A stretch of 64,000 bases of DNA from Pseudomonas mediterranea CFBP 5447 (GTDB taxonomy: Bacteria; Pseudomonadota; Gammaproteobacteria; Pseudomonadales; Pseudomonadaceae), in contig NZ_KN322985.1 of NCBI RefSeq assembly GCF_000774145.1, positions 271,910-335,909 of the forward strand. The letters are read 5' to 3'. Numbering within the stretch: the stretch's first letter is position 1; each line of letters opens with the position of its first letter. The translations under genes were made by a program, and so were the position numbers. Below, in pieces: positions 47,415 through 57,452 of this stretch. The notes under the pieces were generated by a model. It did no database searches. It saw only the letters and a list, made by a program, of their open reading frames with translations, and was not told the DNA's origin.

Positions 47415-49616
47415 ATGCGCCGCCTGCTGCCTTGCCTGTTCCTGTTGCTATTGCCCTTGTTCGGCCATGCCAGCGAGCCCGCCGGCGAAACCTCGCGCCC
47501 GAAGATCGGCCTGGTACTGTCCGGCGGCGCGGCGCGAGGCCTGGCCCACATCGGCGTGCTCAAGGCCCTGGAAGAACAGGGCATCAAGATCGATGCCATT
47601 GCCGGCACCAGCATGGGCGCCGTGATCGGCGGGTTGTACGCTTCGGGGTACAAGATCGACGAACTGGAAAAACTCGCCCTGGGCATCGACTGGCAACAAG
47701 CCCTATCCGACGCCCCGCCTCGCAAGGACGTGCCGTTCCGGCGCAAACAGGACGACCGGGATTTCCTGGTCAAACAGAAACTGAGCTTTCGCGATGACGG
47801 CAGCCTCGGCCTGCCGTTGGGCGTCATCCAGGGACAGAACCTGGCCCTGCTGCTCGAAAGCCTGCTGGCCCACACCAGTGACACCCGGGACTTCGACAAA
47901 CTGCCGATTCCTTTCCGCGCCGTCGCCACCGACATCGCCAGCGGTGAAAAGGTCGTGTTTCGCAAAGGCCACCTGCCCAAGGTGATTCGCGCCAGCATGT
48001 CGATCCCGGCGGTGTTCGCCCCGGTGGAGCTGGACGGCCGGTTGCTGGTGGATGGCGGCATGAGCGACAACATTCCCTTGGACGTGGCACGGGAAATGGG
48101 CGTGGACATGGCTATCGTGGTCGACATCGGCACCCCGTTGCGCACCCGCAAGCAACTGGTCACGGTGGTCGATGTCCTGAACCAGTCGACCACGTTGATG
48201 ACCCGGCGCAACTCCGAAGAACAACTGGCAACACTGAACAAAGGTGACGTACTGATCCAGCCGGCCCTGGCGAGCTTCGGTCCAACCGATTTTGGTCGGG
48301 CCCGGGACATGATCGATGCCGGCTACCGTGCCACACAGATACTCAAGACCCGCCTGGCACTGCTTCGCCCTGCCGAACCGACCGACGTCGAACTCATGGC
48401 GGCACGTACTCCCAGCCAGCGTACGCCGGTCATCACCGCCATTCGCGTGGAAAACGACTCGAAAGTCGGCGACGACGTGATTCGCTATTACGTTCGCCAG
48501 AAAATCGGCGAACCACTGGACCTGGGACACCTGCAGACCGACATGGGCACGCTGTACGGCCTGGATTACTTCGAACAGGTGCAATACCGCGTGGTGCACA
48601 AGGGCGCGGATAACACGCTGGTGATCAGCGCCCGAGGCAAACGTACCGGCACCGACTACCTGCGGCTGGGACTGAGCCTGTCGGACGACATGCGTGGCGA
48701 CAGCGCCTTCAACCTCGGCGCCAGCTATCGGGTCAACGGTATCAACCGCCTCGGCGCAGAGTGGCTGACCCGGGCGCAGATCGGCGACAGGCAGGAACTG
48801 TACAGCGAGTTTTACCAACCGCTGGACGTGGGCTCGCGCTACTTCATCGCGCCCTATGGGCAATTCGAATCCCGCAACGTCGAGGCGATCCTGGACAACG
48901 ATCCGATCGCCCAATACCGCGTTGAACGCTATGGCCTGGGCCTCAACCTGGGTCGGCAGATCGGCAACAGCGGCGAGATCCGTTTCGGCGTCGGCCAGGC
49001 CTGGGGCAAGGCGGATGTGCGCATCGGCGATCACAGCCAGCCCAGCGAGGACTTCAACGAAGGCTTCTACGAACTGAAATACTCGTTCGACTCCCTCGAC
49101 AACGTGTACTTCCCCCACGAAGGCGAAGACATCGGCCTGACCTGGCGCCAGTACGAACCCGGGCTGGGCTCCGACCAGCGTTACCGCCAATGGGAGTTCA
49201 AACTGGACAAGGCCCTGAGCAGCGGGCCGGACACCTTCATCCTGGGTGGACGCTATGGCCGCACGCTCGACACCGCGCAAATCGTGACGTCGAGCTTCGT
49301 GCTTGGCGGCGCGCGGCAGTTGTCGGGCTTTCGCGAAGACGGGATTTCCGGACAGAACATGAGCCTGATGCGTGCCGTGTATTACCGTCGACTGACGCCG
49401 CGAGCTTACCTGCCCCTGGACTTTCCGCTGTACCTCGGCGGCTCCCTGGAGCGCGGCCGGGCCTGGAACAACGACAACGAATTCGACAGCGGCTATATCA
49501 ATGCCGCCAGCATTTTCCTCGGGTTCGACACGCCGTTGGGGCCGCTGAGTTTCAGTTATGGCTTTAACGACGATGATGAGCAGGCGGTGTATCTGAACCT
49601 GGGGCAGACGTTCTGA
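47415..49616 (+). CDS. plpD: Patatin-like type Vd autotransporter (PlpD-like)
   Basis: This 733-residue protein has a signal peptide (MRRLLPCLFLLLLPLFGHA), a patatin lipase domain with oxyanion loop SGGAARGLAHIG, nucleophile Ser66 in GTSMG and the Asp of the dyad near residue 213 in DGGMSDN, a POTRA domain (about 335-410), and a C-terminal 16-strand BamA-like beta barrel ending in Phe (NLGQTF). This is the type Vd (PlpD) order, in which the phospholipase is brought to the surface by its own barrel. A TTG two codons upstream of the ATG is less likely. Confidence 0.93.
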   Translation: MRRLLPCLFLLLLPLFGHASEPAGETSRPKIGLVLSGGAARGLAHIGVLKALEEQGIKIDAIAGTSMGAVIGGLYASGYKIDELEKLALGIDWQQALSDAPPRKDVPFRRKQDDRDFLVKQKLSFRDDGSLGLPLGVIQGQNLALLLESLLAHTSDTRDFDKLPIPFRAVATDIASGEKVVFRKGHLPKVIRASMSIPAVFAPVELDGRLLVDGGMSDNIPLDVAREMGVDMAIVVDIGTPLRTRKQLVTVVDVLNQSTTLMTRRNSEEQLATLNKGDVLIQPALASFGPTDFGRARDMIDAGYRATQILKTRLALLRPAEPTDVELMAARTPSQRTPVITAIRVENDSKVGDDVIRYYVRQKIGEPLDLGHLQTDMGTLYGLDYFEQVQYRVVHKGADNTLVISARGKRTGTDYLRLGLSLSDDMRGDSAFNLGASYRVNGINRLGAEWLTRAQIGDRQELYSEFYQPLDVGSRYFIAPYGQFESRNVEAILDNDPIAQYRVERYGLGLNLGRQIGNSGEIRFGVGQAWGKADVRIGDHSQPSEDFNEGFYELKYSFDSLDNVYFPHEGEDIGLTWRQYEPGLGSDQRYRQWEFKLDKALSSGPDTFILGGRYGRTLDTAQIVTSSFVLGGARQLSGFREDGISGQNMSLMRAVYYRRLTPRAYLPLDFPLYLGGSLERGRAWNNDNEFDSGYINAASIFLGFDTPLGPLSFSYGFNDDDEQAVYLNLGQTF

Positions 49617-49636
49617 TCGGACCGCCGCCAATACCC

Positions 49637-49727
49637 TGTGGGAGCGCGCCTGCTCGCGATGGCTGTGGCACATTCAGCGTTGATGCCAGCTGACCCACCG
49701 CTATCGCGAGCAAGCTTTGCTCCCACA
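49637..49727. repeat. Paired REP element (REPIN)
   Basis: The left arm TGTGGGAGCGCGCCTGCTCG begins at 49637 and the right arm, ending GCTTTGCTCCCACA, closes at 49727. Arms are imperfect (one G/T and an insertion). It fills the space between the convergent plpD and FimV-like genes. Confidence 0.85.
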
Positions 49728-49749
49728 TTGGTCCGGGGAAGCCGTTGCT

Positions 49750-51771
49750 TCAGCGAATCCCGGCCAGCAGCACCCGCGCGGTCTGCTTGAGGGGTTCGTC
49801 ACCTTCCTGGAGCAATTCTTCAAGCAGGGTGATTGCCGTCTTCAAGTCGCCATCATCGATGCAGTTCTGCGCCTGCTCCAGTTTTTCGGCGTGTTCCGGC
49901 GCCTCGGGCTCAAGGGAGATGGTCTCCAGGGAAAGAGACTCAGACTCAGGCTCGAAAGGCAGCGCTTCCAGCTCCAGCGACTGCTCTTCATCGGCAAACC
50001 CGTCGAGAAAGGCGTCGTCCAGCGACTCGGTTTCCAGGGGTGCGCTCCATTGCAGCTCCGGCTCGTCGAACCCCGAGAGCGACAACTCCTGGGAGACGTC
50101 AACGGCAGGCGTCGCGACGGCGCTTTTTTCCTCGACGTTGTCCTGTTCATTGGTCAGGTCCCAATTGCTGTCCATGGACAGCGCATCCAGATCCAGCTCG
50201 AATTCGTCGCCGGGCACGTGTACCGGCGGCGGCACAGGAGCGAGGGCTTCGGGGGCTTGAGGCTCTGGCGGGGTCACCACGGGTGCGGCAACCACCGCGA
50301 CCTTCGGGTAACGCCCACGAATGTCTTCCAGCGTCCTGGCATCGACGCCCTGCGCCGACAAGTGATGTTCCTGGGCCTGAAAGCCGATGGCATCGCCCTG
50401 CTTGCCCAGTACCTCCAGCAACTTGAGGCCCAGGTCGGTGCGCTCCGGCTCCGCCAGCAATGCCGCGCGCAACAGACCCGCGGCTTCGGTGAAGCGGCCA
50501 TAGGTCAGGTAGATCCCGACCCCTTCCAGTACGTCTCCCAGCGGCGCATCACCGTTGTTGAACGACGAAGCGACCTCGGGCTGCTCCGTATCGGCCGCCG
50601 ATGCGTAGGTTTCAGCGTTGTCTTCGAGCATCGGTTCGGGACGTTCCGGCATCGGCTGTACGTCGGCCTGCTCCTGTCGACGACGGATGAACAGCAACAA
50701 CGCAAGCAACCCCAGAAGAGCCACCAGCCCCGCCACCCACAGCCAATTGATGCCCTCGGGCTCGGACGGCTCCGCCGCAGGTAGTGGTGGCGTCACGGGC
50801 TGCGGCTCAGCCGTCGGTGCGTCCTTCGCCGTTTCAGTTACAGCGGGCGCCGGGGGCGGCGCAGTAGATGTAGCCGGAACAGGAGGGACCTCGGCCAGTT
50901 TCGCCTGCAACTCGCTGATCTGCTTGCGCTGGCCGGCAATTTCCTGGTCCTGGGCCTGCAGCCGGGCCTGCAACTCGTCGATGGTTTTCTGTTGCTGCTG
51001 GTTTTGCAGCACGCTGGCAGCCAGTTGCTCGTCGCCGGCAACGGTGGCTGGCGTGGCGGCGGTTTCCGCCGGGGATGGCAACACCGCCGAATCAGGCAGC
51101 AGCAGGCGCTGGCCGATGGAGAGTCGGTCGCTGCCCGGGTTCAGGGCCTGGATTCCTTGCATCAGTTCATGGATCGAAGCGCCACTGCCGGCATCGTGCA
51201 GGCGTTTGGCGATAAGCCAGGGGTTATCGCCCTGCACGACGGTGTAGCGCTTGCCTTGGGTCGCCGGGGGCGGCTTGATGGCTGGCGCCGCCGGGGTCGG
51301 CATCGAAGACCGGGGAGCAGCGGCAGGCTCGTCGGAAGCGGGCACGATACCCGGCGTACCCGGTGGGTCGATCAGCACGGTGTATTCATGCAAGAGCCGC
51401 CCGTTGGGCTGATTGAGCTGTACCAGGAAATTGAGGAACGGTTCTTCCACCGGTTTGCTGGAAGTGACCCGGATGAAACTGCGCTCGCCGCGTATCACCG
51501 GGGTAAAGCGCAGGTTACTGAGAAAGAACACCCGCTCCACGCCGGCACGCTTGAAGTCGTCCGGGCTGGCCAGACTGGCTGACAGATCGGCCTCGCTGAG
51601 TCCGGCCGCATCGACCAGGGCGATATCGGCGCGCAACGGCTGGTTCAGGGCGGAATGGAGCGTGATCTCCCCCAGCCCCAGCGCTGACGCCAAAGCCGGA
51701 TACCCCAATGCACCCAAGACAACTGACACGTTGACCCAACTGCGCAACGTGGACTGCAAACTTTCAAGCAT
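49750..51771 (-). CDS. FimV-like peptidoglycan/pole protein
   Basis: A 673-residue protein with a signal sequence (ALGYPALASALGLGE), the FimV N-terminal domain (about 35-140), a LysM peptidoglycan-binding domain from about 175 (YTVVQGDNPWLIAKRLHD), a coiled coil near 255-300 (Gln-rich), a single membrane segment near 341-365 (LWVAGLVALLGLLALLLFIRRR) and an acidic, repeat-rich cytoplasmic end with a short C-terminal TPR-like helix pair. P. aeruginosa FimV is longer (about 919 residues) and lies elsewhere, so this is a shorter FimV/HubP-type paralogue. Start has AAGGGA six bases upstream. Confidence 0.85.
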   Translation of the reverse strand: MLESLQSTLRSWVNVSVVLGALGYPALASALGLGEITLHSALNQPLRADIALVDAAGLSEADLSASLASPDDFKRAGVERVFFLSNLRFTPVIRGERSFIRVTSSKPVEEPFLNFLVQLNQPNGRLLHEYTVLIDPPGTPGIVPASDEPAAAPRSSMPTPAAPAIKPPPATQGKRYTVVQGDNPWLIAKRLHDAGSGASIHELMQGIQALNPGSDRLSIGQRLLLPDSAVLPSPAETAATPATVAGDEQLAASVLQNQQQQKTIDELQARLQAQDQEIAGQRKQISELQAKLAEVPPVPATSTAPPPAPAVTETAKDAPTAEPQPVTPPLPAAEPSEPEGINWLWVAGLVALLGLLALLLFIRRRQEQADVQPMPERPEPMLEDNAETYASAADTEQPEVASSFNNGDAPLGDVLEGVGIYLTYGRFTEAAGLLRAALLAEPERTDLGLKLLEVLGKQGDAIGFQAQEHHLSAQGVDARTLEDIRGRYPKVAVVAAPVVTPPEPQAPEALAPVPPPVHVPGDEFELDLDALSMDSNWDLTNEQDNVEEKSAVATPAVDVSQELSLSGFDEPELQWSAPLETESLDDAFLDGFADEEQSLELEALPFEPESESLSLETISLEPEAPEHAEKLEQAQNCIDDGDLKTAITLLEELLQEGDEPLKQTARVLLAGIR

Positions 51772-51872
51772 GGGTATCCCTTTCGATTCGAACGCTTCCA
51801 ATACGATCGCTTAGTACTGGTTATAGTTCGCTAATCGCCGAATCTCAAAAGTCGGGATACCGCCGATATGCC

Positions 51873-52307
51873 TCAGGATTTTTCCAGATTGGCCAGGATC
51901 CTGCCGTGAACCCGCATGCACACCCGCATGTCTTCTTCGTCGATACCTTCGAACAGCTCCCGGCGCAGTTGCGTGGCAATGGTTTCAATTTGTTCGATCA
52001 ACGGCCGGGCCGGTGCGCAGAGCACGATCTTCTTGGCCCTGCGATCCTCGGCCACGGCCTGGCGCTGCACCAGCCCCTGGGTTTCCAGGCTGTCGAGCAA
52101 ACGGGCCAGGGTCGGACCTTCGACGGCGACACTCTGGGCCAATTCGCGCTGGGTCGGCGCGTGCTCGAAGCGGGCCAGGTGCAGCAGCACCAGCCAGCGC
52201 GCCTGGGACAAGCCCAGACCGGCCAGGCGCCGGTCCAGTTCGGCACGCCAGCCCCGGGACATCTGCGCCAGTTGCATGCCAAAACGGTGTTGATCGGTTA
52301 ACGACAT
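51873..52307 (-). CDS. MarR family regulator
   Basis: The 144-residue protein has the winged helix of MarR: TQRELAQSVAVEGPTLARLLDSL and a wing with EDRRAKKIVL. It probably binds as a dimer and is released by a phenolic or similar ligand, which is not identifiable. A palindrome about 32 bases upstream could be its own operator. Confidence 0.9.
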   Translation of the reverse strand: MSLTDQHRFGMQLAQMSRGWRAELDRRLAGLGLSQARWLVLLHLARFEHAPTQRELAQSVAVEGPTLARLLDSLETQGLVQRQAVAEDRRAKKIVLCAPARPLIEQIETIATQLRRELFEGIDEEDMRVCMRVHGRILANLEKS

Positions 52308-52339
52308 AAAAAACTCATCAGATCTGAAATAGGAGAAAT

Positions 52340-52352
52340 ACTAATTATTAGT
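52340..52352. promoter_or_regulatory. Candidate MarR operator
   Basis: ACTAATTATTAGT is a perfect palindrome, with arms ACTAAT/ATTAGT around a central T. It lies 33 bases upstream of the MarR gene; the size fits a small dimeric regulator. Autoregulation is inference. Confidence 0.5.
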
Positions 52353-52425
52353 CAGCTAAGCATGCGCATTGGATTCAGGCAAGGCCCGGCCTGTACTGAA
52401 TCGTTAAAGGCATGCAACTTACTGA

Positions 52426-54552
52426 TCAGACTTCGAATTCCGACTGTAACGCAGCCCTCACGCAATACAGGACACCTTCCGGCACCCGACCGGCGAACAG
52501 CGCTGCAACTTCCGCCACCGCAGGCAGTTCACCTTCTCCATCCAGGAACGCATCCTGCACCTCGCCCAGCAAGTCCTCGGGTAGGTCCAGGGCCTGTTCC
52601 AGCGACAATTGCTGCTGGCCGATGGCTTCGGCCAGCATCGTGTAGACGTTTTTCTCCGAGCACTGCAACTGTCCGGCGATCTGCAACGGAGTCATGCCGG
52701 CCCGGGCCAGGGTGATCAGCTCATGGCGCACATCGGCCACTGCCTTCGGCGCCTCGGCCTCGCCGCCCAGCACCTGCAGAAAGGCCTCGCCATAGCGCTC
52801 CAGCTTGCGCGCGCCGACGCCGCTGACCCGGGCCATCTCCGCCAGGGAGGTGGGTTGGCTGCGCAGCATCTCCAGCAGCGTCGAATCGGGGAAGATGACG
52901 TACGGCGGCACGGCGTGTTCCTCGGCCAGCTTGCGCCGCAAGGCACGCAAGGCTTCCCACTGATCGCGCTCTTCGCCACGCACCAGTTGGCTGGCCTGGC
53001 TCTTGCTGCTCTTGACTGCGGTCGCCGGCTTGAGATCGCGGCGCAGCTCCAGGCTCACCTCGCCCTTGAGCAACGGCCGGCAGGTCTCGCTCAGGCGCAG
53101 TCCGCCGTAGCCTTCCAGGTCGATGTCCACCAGGCCCCGGGCCACGAGCTGGCGGAACAGGGAACGCCATTCGCTCTCGGAGCGGGCCTTGCCGACGCCG
53201 TACACCGACAAGTGCTGGTGACCGAAACTGCGGACCTTCTCGTTGTCCTTGCCCAGCAGAACATCCACCAGGTGCCCGACGCCATAGCGCTGGCCCGTGC
53301 GGAAGATGGTCGACAACGCCTGGCGCGCCGGTTCCGTGGCGTCCCAGGTCTCCACGCCATCGACACAGTTGTCACAGTGCCCGCACGGTTGGGGCATGTC
53401 TTCGTCGAAATAGGCCAGCAAGGTCTGGCGGCGGCAGCGGGTTTCTTCGCACAGCGAGAGCATGGCATCGAGCTTGTGCTGCTCCAGGCGCTTGTGGCGT
53501 TCGTCACCTTCGGAGTTCTGCAACATCTGCTTGAGCATCACCACGTCTTGCAGGCCGTAGGCCATCCAGGCGTCGGCCGGCAAGCCATCCCGGCCGGCAC
53601 GACCGGTTTCCTGATAATAGGCCTCGAGGGATTTGGGCAGGTCCAGGTGCGCCACGAAACGCACGTTGGGCTTGTCGATGCCCATGCCGAACGCCACGGT
53701 GGCGACCATGATCAAGCCTTCCTCGTTGAGAAAGCGCTTCTGGTGATAGGCCCGCAGTTCGTTGGGCAGCCCGGCGTGATAGGGCAACGCTGGAAACCCC
53801 TGGTCGCAGAGGAACGCCGAGACTTCGTCGACTTTTTTTCGTGACAGGCAATAGACGATGCCGGCATCGCTGCGCCGTTCGGCGAGGAACGCCAGCAACT
53901 GTTTGCGGGGCTGCTCCTTGGGCACGATGCGGTAGAAAATATTGGGGCGGTCAAAACTGGAGAGGAACCGCTCGGCGTCTTGCAGATGCAAGCGCTCGAC
54001 GATTTCTTCCCGGGTCCGTTTGTCGGCGGTGGCGGTCAGCGCGATGCGCGGTACGTCGGGGAACAGCTCCGCCAGTTGCCCCAGTTGCAGGTATTCGCGA
54101 CGGAAATCGTGGCCCCACTGGGACACACAGTGGGCTTCGTCGATGGCGAACAGGGCGATTTCCAGACTCTGCAGGAACGCCAGCATGCGCGGCTGTACCA
54201 GGCGTTCCGGAGCCAGGTAGAGCATCTTCAGCTCACCGCGCCGGATCCGCGCCGCCAGGTCCCGCTGCTGCTCGGCACTCAGGGTTGAGTTCAGCGAAGC
54301 GGCGGCAACGCCCAGCTCCTCAAGGGTCGCGACCTGGTCGTCCATCAGGGCGATCAGCGGCGAAACCACCACCGCCAGGCCATTGCGCAACAACGCCGGC
54401 ACCTGGTAGCACAAGGACTTGCCGCCGCCGGTGGGCATCAGCACCAGGGCATCGCCGCCGCTGGCCACGCGCTCAATAATGGCACCCTGACGGCCACGAA
54501 AACTGTCGTAGCCGAAGATGTCCTTGAGGACGCGTTGAGCCTGTTCGAGCAT
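52426..54552 (-). CDS. recQ: ATP-dependent DNA helicase RecQ
   Basis: RecQ unwinds recombination intermediates in the 3'-5' direction. The 708-residue protein has Walker A ([12 protein letters not shown]), DEAH box with [15 protein letters not shown], helicase motifs to [12 protein letters not shown], a zinc-binding region with C...CGHCDNC, an RQC winged helix and an HRDC domain (about 530-605), and a C-terminal helix-turn-helix-like tail. Start [11 protein letters not shown] has TTGGAG five bases upstream; the frame continues upstream without RecQ similarity. Confidence 0.97.
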   Translation of the reverse strand: MLEQAQRVLKDIFGYDSFRGRQGAIIERVASGGDALVLMPTGGGKSLCYQVPALLRNGLAVVVSPLIALMDDQVATLEELGVAAASLNSTLSAEQQRDLAARIRRGELKMLYLAPERLVQPRMLAFLQSLEIALFAIDEAHCVSQWGHDFRREYLQLGQLAELFPDVPRIALTATADKRTREEIVERLHLQDAERFLSSFDRPNIFYRIVPKEQPRKQLLAFLAERRSDAGIVYCLSRKKVDEVSAFLCDQGFPALPYHAGLPNELRAYHQKRFLNEEGLIMVATVAFGMGIDKPNVRFVAHLDLPKSLEAYYQETGRAGRDGLPADAWMAYGLQDVVMLKQMLQNSEGDERHKRLEQHKLDAMLSLCEETRCRRQTLLAYFDEDMPQPCGHCDNCVDGVETWDATEPARQALSTIFRTGQRYGVGHLVDVLLGKDNEKVRSFGHQHLSVYGVGKARSESEWRSLFRQLVARGLVDIDLEGYGGLRLSETCRPLLKGEVSLELRRDLKPATAVKSSKSQASQLVRGEERDQWEALRALRRKLAEEHAVPPYVIFPDSTLLEMLRSQPTSLAEMARVSGVGARKLERYGEAFLQVLGGEAEAPKAVADVRHELITLARAGMTPLQIAGQLQCSEKNVYTMLAEAIGQQQLSLEQALDLPEDLLGEVQDAFLDGEGELPAVAEVAALFAGRVPEGVLYCVRAALQSEFEV

Positions 54553-54754
54553 AGAAACTCCAAAAATCACCGAAACATCCCTGCAAGGCTGGTTCAGAAC
54601 CGAACATGCTGCACCGGCAAATCGTAAGTGCGCGTTTCGAATCGCTGGGACACTGCAGGGCATCACAAAACGCGGCAGTATACCCGAGGCCTTCGTTACA
54701 AAGGGTGATGCTGACAAGAGGTGCTCAAGACCTGTAAGGCCTGACATTGCACTC

Positions 54755-54784
54755 TGTGGCGAGGGGATTTATCCCCTCGCCACA
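54755..54784. repeat. Short palindrome, GTGGCGAGGGGAT family
   Basis: TGTGGCGAGGGGAT and ATCCCCTCGCCACA are perfect 14-base arms with two bases between them. It is the minimal form of the family seen in longer form at 5053 and 40364. A partial second copy (CGCCACAAAG) follows at about 54798. Confidence 0.85.
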
Positions 54785-54911
54785 AAGAAATCCTTTCGCC
54801 ACAAAGACCGTGTCAGTCGTTGCGAAGCAGGCAAATCTGCCAAGCGGCTGGCCTGGGCGCTCAAGAAGGCCTAGAATTCCCGCATTGTTTATTCCCCCAA
54901 GGTAGCCTGTA

Positions 54912-55499
54912 ATGTCCTTCGCTGAGCAACTGACCCGCCTGCAAGTCTTTCTCGACGCCGATGAGCTGCACGAGGAAGCGCTGGACTACGTGGCCGCTCA
55001 TGGCTACCTGACCGCCCTGTCGATCTGCTCCGAACAGGTGCCGGATCGCGAGTGGATCGACGCCCTTTTCGCCGAAGAACCGCACTACACCGACGAAGCC
55101 CAACGCATCGAAATCGAAGCCACGCTGGTCGGCCTCAAGGCGCACATTGCCCGTCAGCTGGCCTCCGACGAAGAGTTCGAGCTGCCCTGCGAGCTGGACC
55201 TGGGCGATGACCCGGACGACTCGGAACTGCGCGGCTGGTGCATCGGCTTCATGGAGGGTGTGTTCCTGCGCGAAGCGGCCTGGTTCGAAACCGCCGAAGA
55301 GGAAGTCAGCGAAATGCTGCTGCCGATCATGGTCGGTTCCGGTCTGTTCGACGAGCAACCGGAATTCTCCGACATCGCCGCCGACGCCAACCTGATGGAC
55401 GACATGATCGTACAGATCCCGGAAGCTCTCACCGCGCTGTACCTGCTGTGCAACGCTCCGGACGAGAAGCCGGCGATCCTCAAGCCTCGTCACCACTAA
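54912..55499 (+). CDS. UPF0149 / YecA-like protein
   Basis: An acidic 195-residue protein of the UPF0149 (YecA/YgfB) family. The conserved core is GYLTALSICSEQVP and ELRGWCIGFMEGVFLRE. The C-terminal SEC-C zinc motif of some YecA proteins is not present. Function unknown; it overlaps no neighbour and is followed at 11 bases by a YbaN-like gene. Confidence 0.9.
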   Translation: MSFAEQLTRLQVFLDADELHEEALDYVAAHGYLTALSICSEQVPDREWIDALFAEEPHYTDEAQRIEIEATLVGLKAHIARQLASDEEFELPCELDLGDDPDDSELRGWCIGFMEGVFLREAAWFETAEEEVSEMLLPIMVGSGLFDEQPEFSDIAADANLMDDMIVQIPEALTALYLLCNAPDEKPAILKPRHH

Positions 55500-55509
55500 G
55501 ACCCGGCCT

Positions 55510-55905
55510 ATGGACAACCCCATAGGCAACCGCCCCCTGATGTTGCGCTACGTGCTGCTGGCCATCGGCTGGCTGAGCGTGGCATTGGGGGTGATCGGGA
55601 TCTTCCTGCCAGTACTGCCCACCACGCCCTTCCTCCTGCTGGCAGCCGCCTGCTTCGCCCGCAGCTCGCCGCGTTTCTACCAATGGCTGGTGGAGCACCC
55701 GCGACTCGGGCCGTGGATCAAGGACTACCTCAGCGGCAACGGCATCCCGCTCAAGGGCAAGGTCTACGCCATCGGGTTGATGTGGGCGAGCATTCTGCTG
55801 TCGTGCTACCTGGTGCCCCTGCCTTGGGCGCGGGGGTTCATGTTGACGAGTGCGTTGTTGGTGACGGTTTATATCCTGCGACAGAAGACCCTGCACAAAC
55901 CGTGA
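55510..55905 (+). CDS. YbaN family (DUF454) membrane protein
   Basis: The 131-residue protein has the DUF454 signature LGVIGIFLPVLPTTPFLLLAAACFARSS (split over about residues 27-54), followed by a middle IKDYLSGNGIP loop and two more membrane segments. A second start at residue 11 is possible. Function unknown. It follows the UPF0149 gene with a ten-base gap and is probably cotranscribed. Confidence 0.92.
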   Translation: MDNPIGNRPLMLRYVLLAIGWLSVALGVIGIFLPVLPTTPFLLLAAACFARSSPRFYQWLVEHPRLGPWIKDYLSGNGIPLKGKVYAIGLMWASILLSCYLVPLPWARGFMLTSALLVTVYILRQKTLHKP

Positions 55906-56027
55906 TTCGCGATGGGAATTGTGAGTAGTATTCACCTGTTTTCATTCACAGTAGAATTCGCGCCACATCTGTCCCCGGAACATCACTTCTGCCGTAGCCT
56001 GGCATCGGTCCACATGGAGGAAAGTCT

Positions 56028-57434
56028 GTGAAACTGATCAGGCTGGAGCTAGAAAACTATCGCTGCTTCCCTACCCTGACGCTAGAGCTGGATTCCCAGC
56101 TGACTTTGTTGGTTGCGCGTAACGGCCAAGGCAAAACAAGCTTACTGGACGCCATCAAGGTTGCGTTGTGGCCCTATGTTCGCGGATTCGATCTTGGCAG
56201 CATGACCAACGACGTCACCGGCATTCAACCGGAAGACGTGTTTCTACGCCCCCTCGCGGCGCATCAGATGGAGCCGTCTCTCCCGGCCCGACTGACAGCC
56301 CATGCCCTTTTCCATGAGAAAGCCTGGACATGGTCGCGCCGCCGGGAAAGTATCCGCAAGGGAACGCAAACCCGAGAGGATGCCACCGCCAACCTGTTGC
56401 AAACCACCGCCGAAGCCCTTGAAGTACAAATCTTCAACAGAACGGTGGTTGACCACCAAGACCCCTTTGATCTTCCGGTGTTGGCGTACTACGGCACAGG
56501 GCGACTCTGGAGTCAGAAGAAGCTGACCTCCGCGCAGGAAAAAGCGGAAAACGCGGAGCTCTCCAGAACCTACGCCTATCGCGATTGCCTTGACCCGGCT
56601 TCCAGCTACAAACATTTCGCCAAGTGGTATACACGGATCTTTCGCAGCTATCGGGAAGAACAGATCCGTAACCTCGAACGTGGAAAACTAAGCATTGATG
56701 TGAAGGACGAATTAGCGCTCCCGGTACTGGCGGTACAGAACGCGGTGAATGCCGTCCTCGCGACCCGTACAGGATGGCGAGACCTGGCGTATAGCAGTGA
56801 ATTCTCTGACCTGGTGCTGGAACATCCTGTCCATGGAGTATTGAAAGTCAGCCAACTCAGCGATGGTATTCGCAACATCGTCGCCCTGGCTGCCGACATT
56901 GCCTATCGCTGCGTGAAACTCAACCCTCACTTGGGCATTTCGGCGCCTCGTAAAAGCTCTGGCGTCGTCTTGATCGATGAAGTCGACATGCATTTGCACC
57001 CTGCATGGCAACAAACCGTCGTACCTGACCTGCTCGATGCTTTCCCACACATTCAATTCGTCATGACGACGCACAGCCCACAGGTGATCAGCTCGGTGCC
57101 TGCTCATTGCATCCGGGTCCTTCAAACGGTAACCGATGAGGGCGGACGACAGATCATCGTCAATGATGTGGAGCAACAGACTCAGGGAGTTGCCAGCTCT
57201 CAGGTGCTGGCCTACGTCATGGACATCGATCCGACTCCTGATAACGAGCCAGCTCAAAAACTAAGCAAGTACATGGCGTTGATCCAGCAAAACCTGCATG
57301 AAACGACGACAGAGGGTCTGGAACTACGGCAGTACCTGGACAAGCACTTTGGCGTCAAGCACCCGAACATGCTCGACTGCCAACGGCTGATCCGGCTGGA
57401 AACCTTCAAACGCAAGAAACTGACAAAACCGTGA
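56028..57434 (+). CDS. Septu-type defence ATPase (PtuA-like)
   Basis: A 468-residue ATPase of the AAA_15/AAA_21, SMC-like type: Walker A ARNGQGKTSLL (30-40, Lys36; first Gly of the motif is Ala), a signature QLSDGIRN (276-283), Walker B VVLIDEVDMHLHP (313 onward), and H-loop MTTHSPQV (346 onward). Together with the HNH gene 18 bases downstream this is the PtuA-PtuB arrangement of Septu anti-phage systems. GTG start with GGAGGAAAG upstream. GC is lower than in flanking genes, which suggests transfer. No reverse transcriptase or ncRNA gene stands beside it, so it is not retron-borne. Confidence 0.88.
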   Translation: MKLIRLELENYRCFPTLTLELDSQLTLLVARNGQGKTSLLDAIKVALWPYVRGFDLGSMTNDVTGIQPEDVFLRPLAAHQMEPSLPARLTAHALFHEKAWTWSRRRESIRKGTQTREDATANLLQTTAEALEVQIFNRTVVDHQDPFDLPVLAYYGTGRLWSQKKLTSAQEKAENAELSRTYAYRDCLDPASSYKHFAKWYTRIFRSYREEQIRNLERGKLSIDVKDELALPVLAVQNAVNAVLATRTGWRDLAYSSEFSDLVLEHPVHGVLKVSQLSDGIRNIVALAADIAYRCVKLNPHLGISAPRKSSGVVLIDEVDMHLHPAWQQTVVPDLLDAFPHIQFVMTTHSPQVISSVPAHCIRVLQTVTDEGGRQIIVNDVEQQTQGVASSQVLAYVMDIDPTPDNEPAQKLSKYMALIQQNLHETTTEGLELRQYLDKHFGVKHPNMLDCQRLIRLETFKRKKLTKP

Positions 57435-57452
57435 GACAAGGAAATCGGGGCC

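Noticed and set aside
47703..49673. 656-codon minus-strand frame over plpD
   Set aside because: Antisense to a protein with signal peptide, lipase motifs and barrel; no domain seen in the shadow.
55906..56027. Possible retron reverse transcriptase or msr-msd before the Septu pair
   Set aside because: The 122-base gap is too short and the gene before it is ybaN; nothing retron-like is visible.
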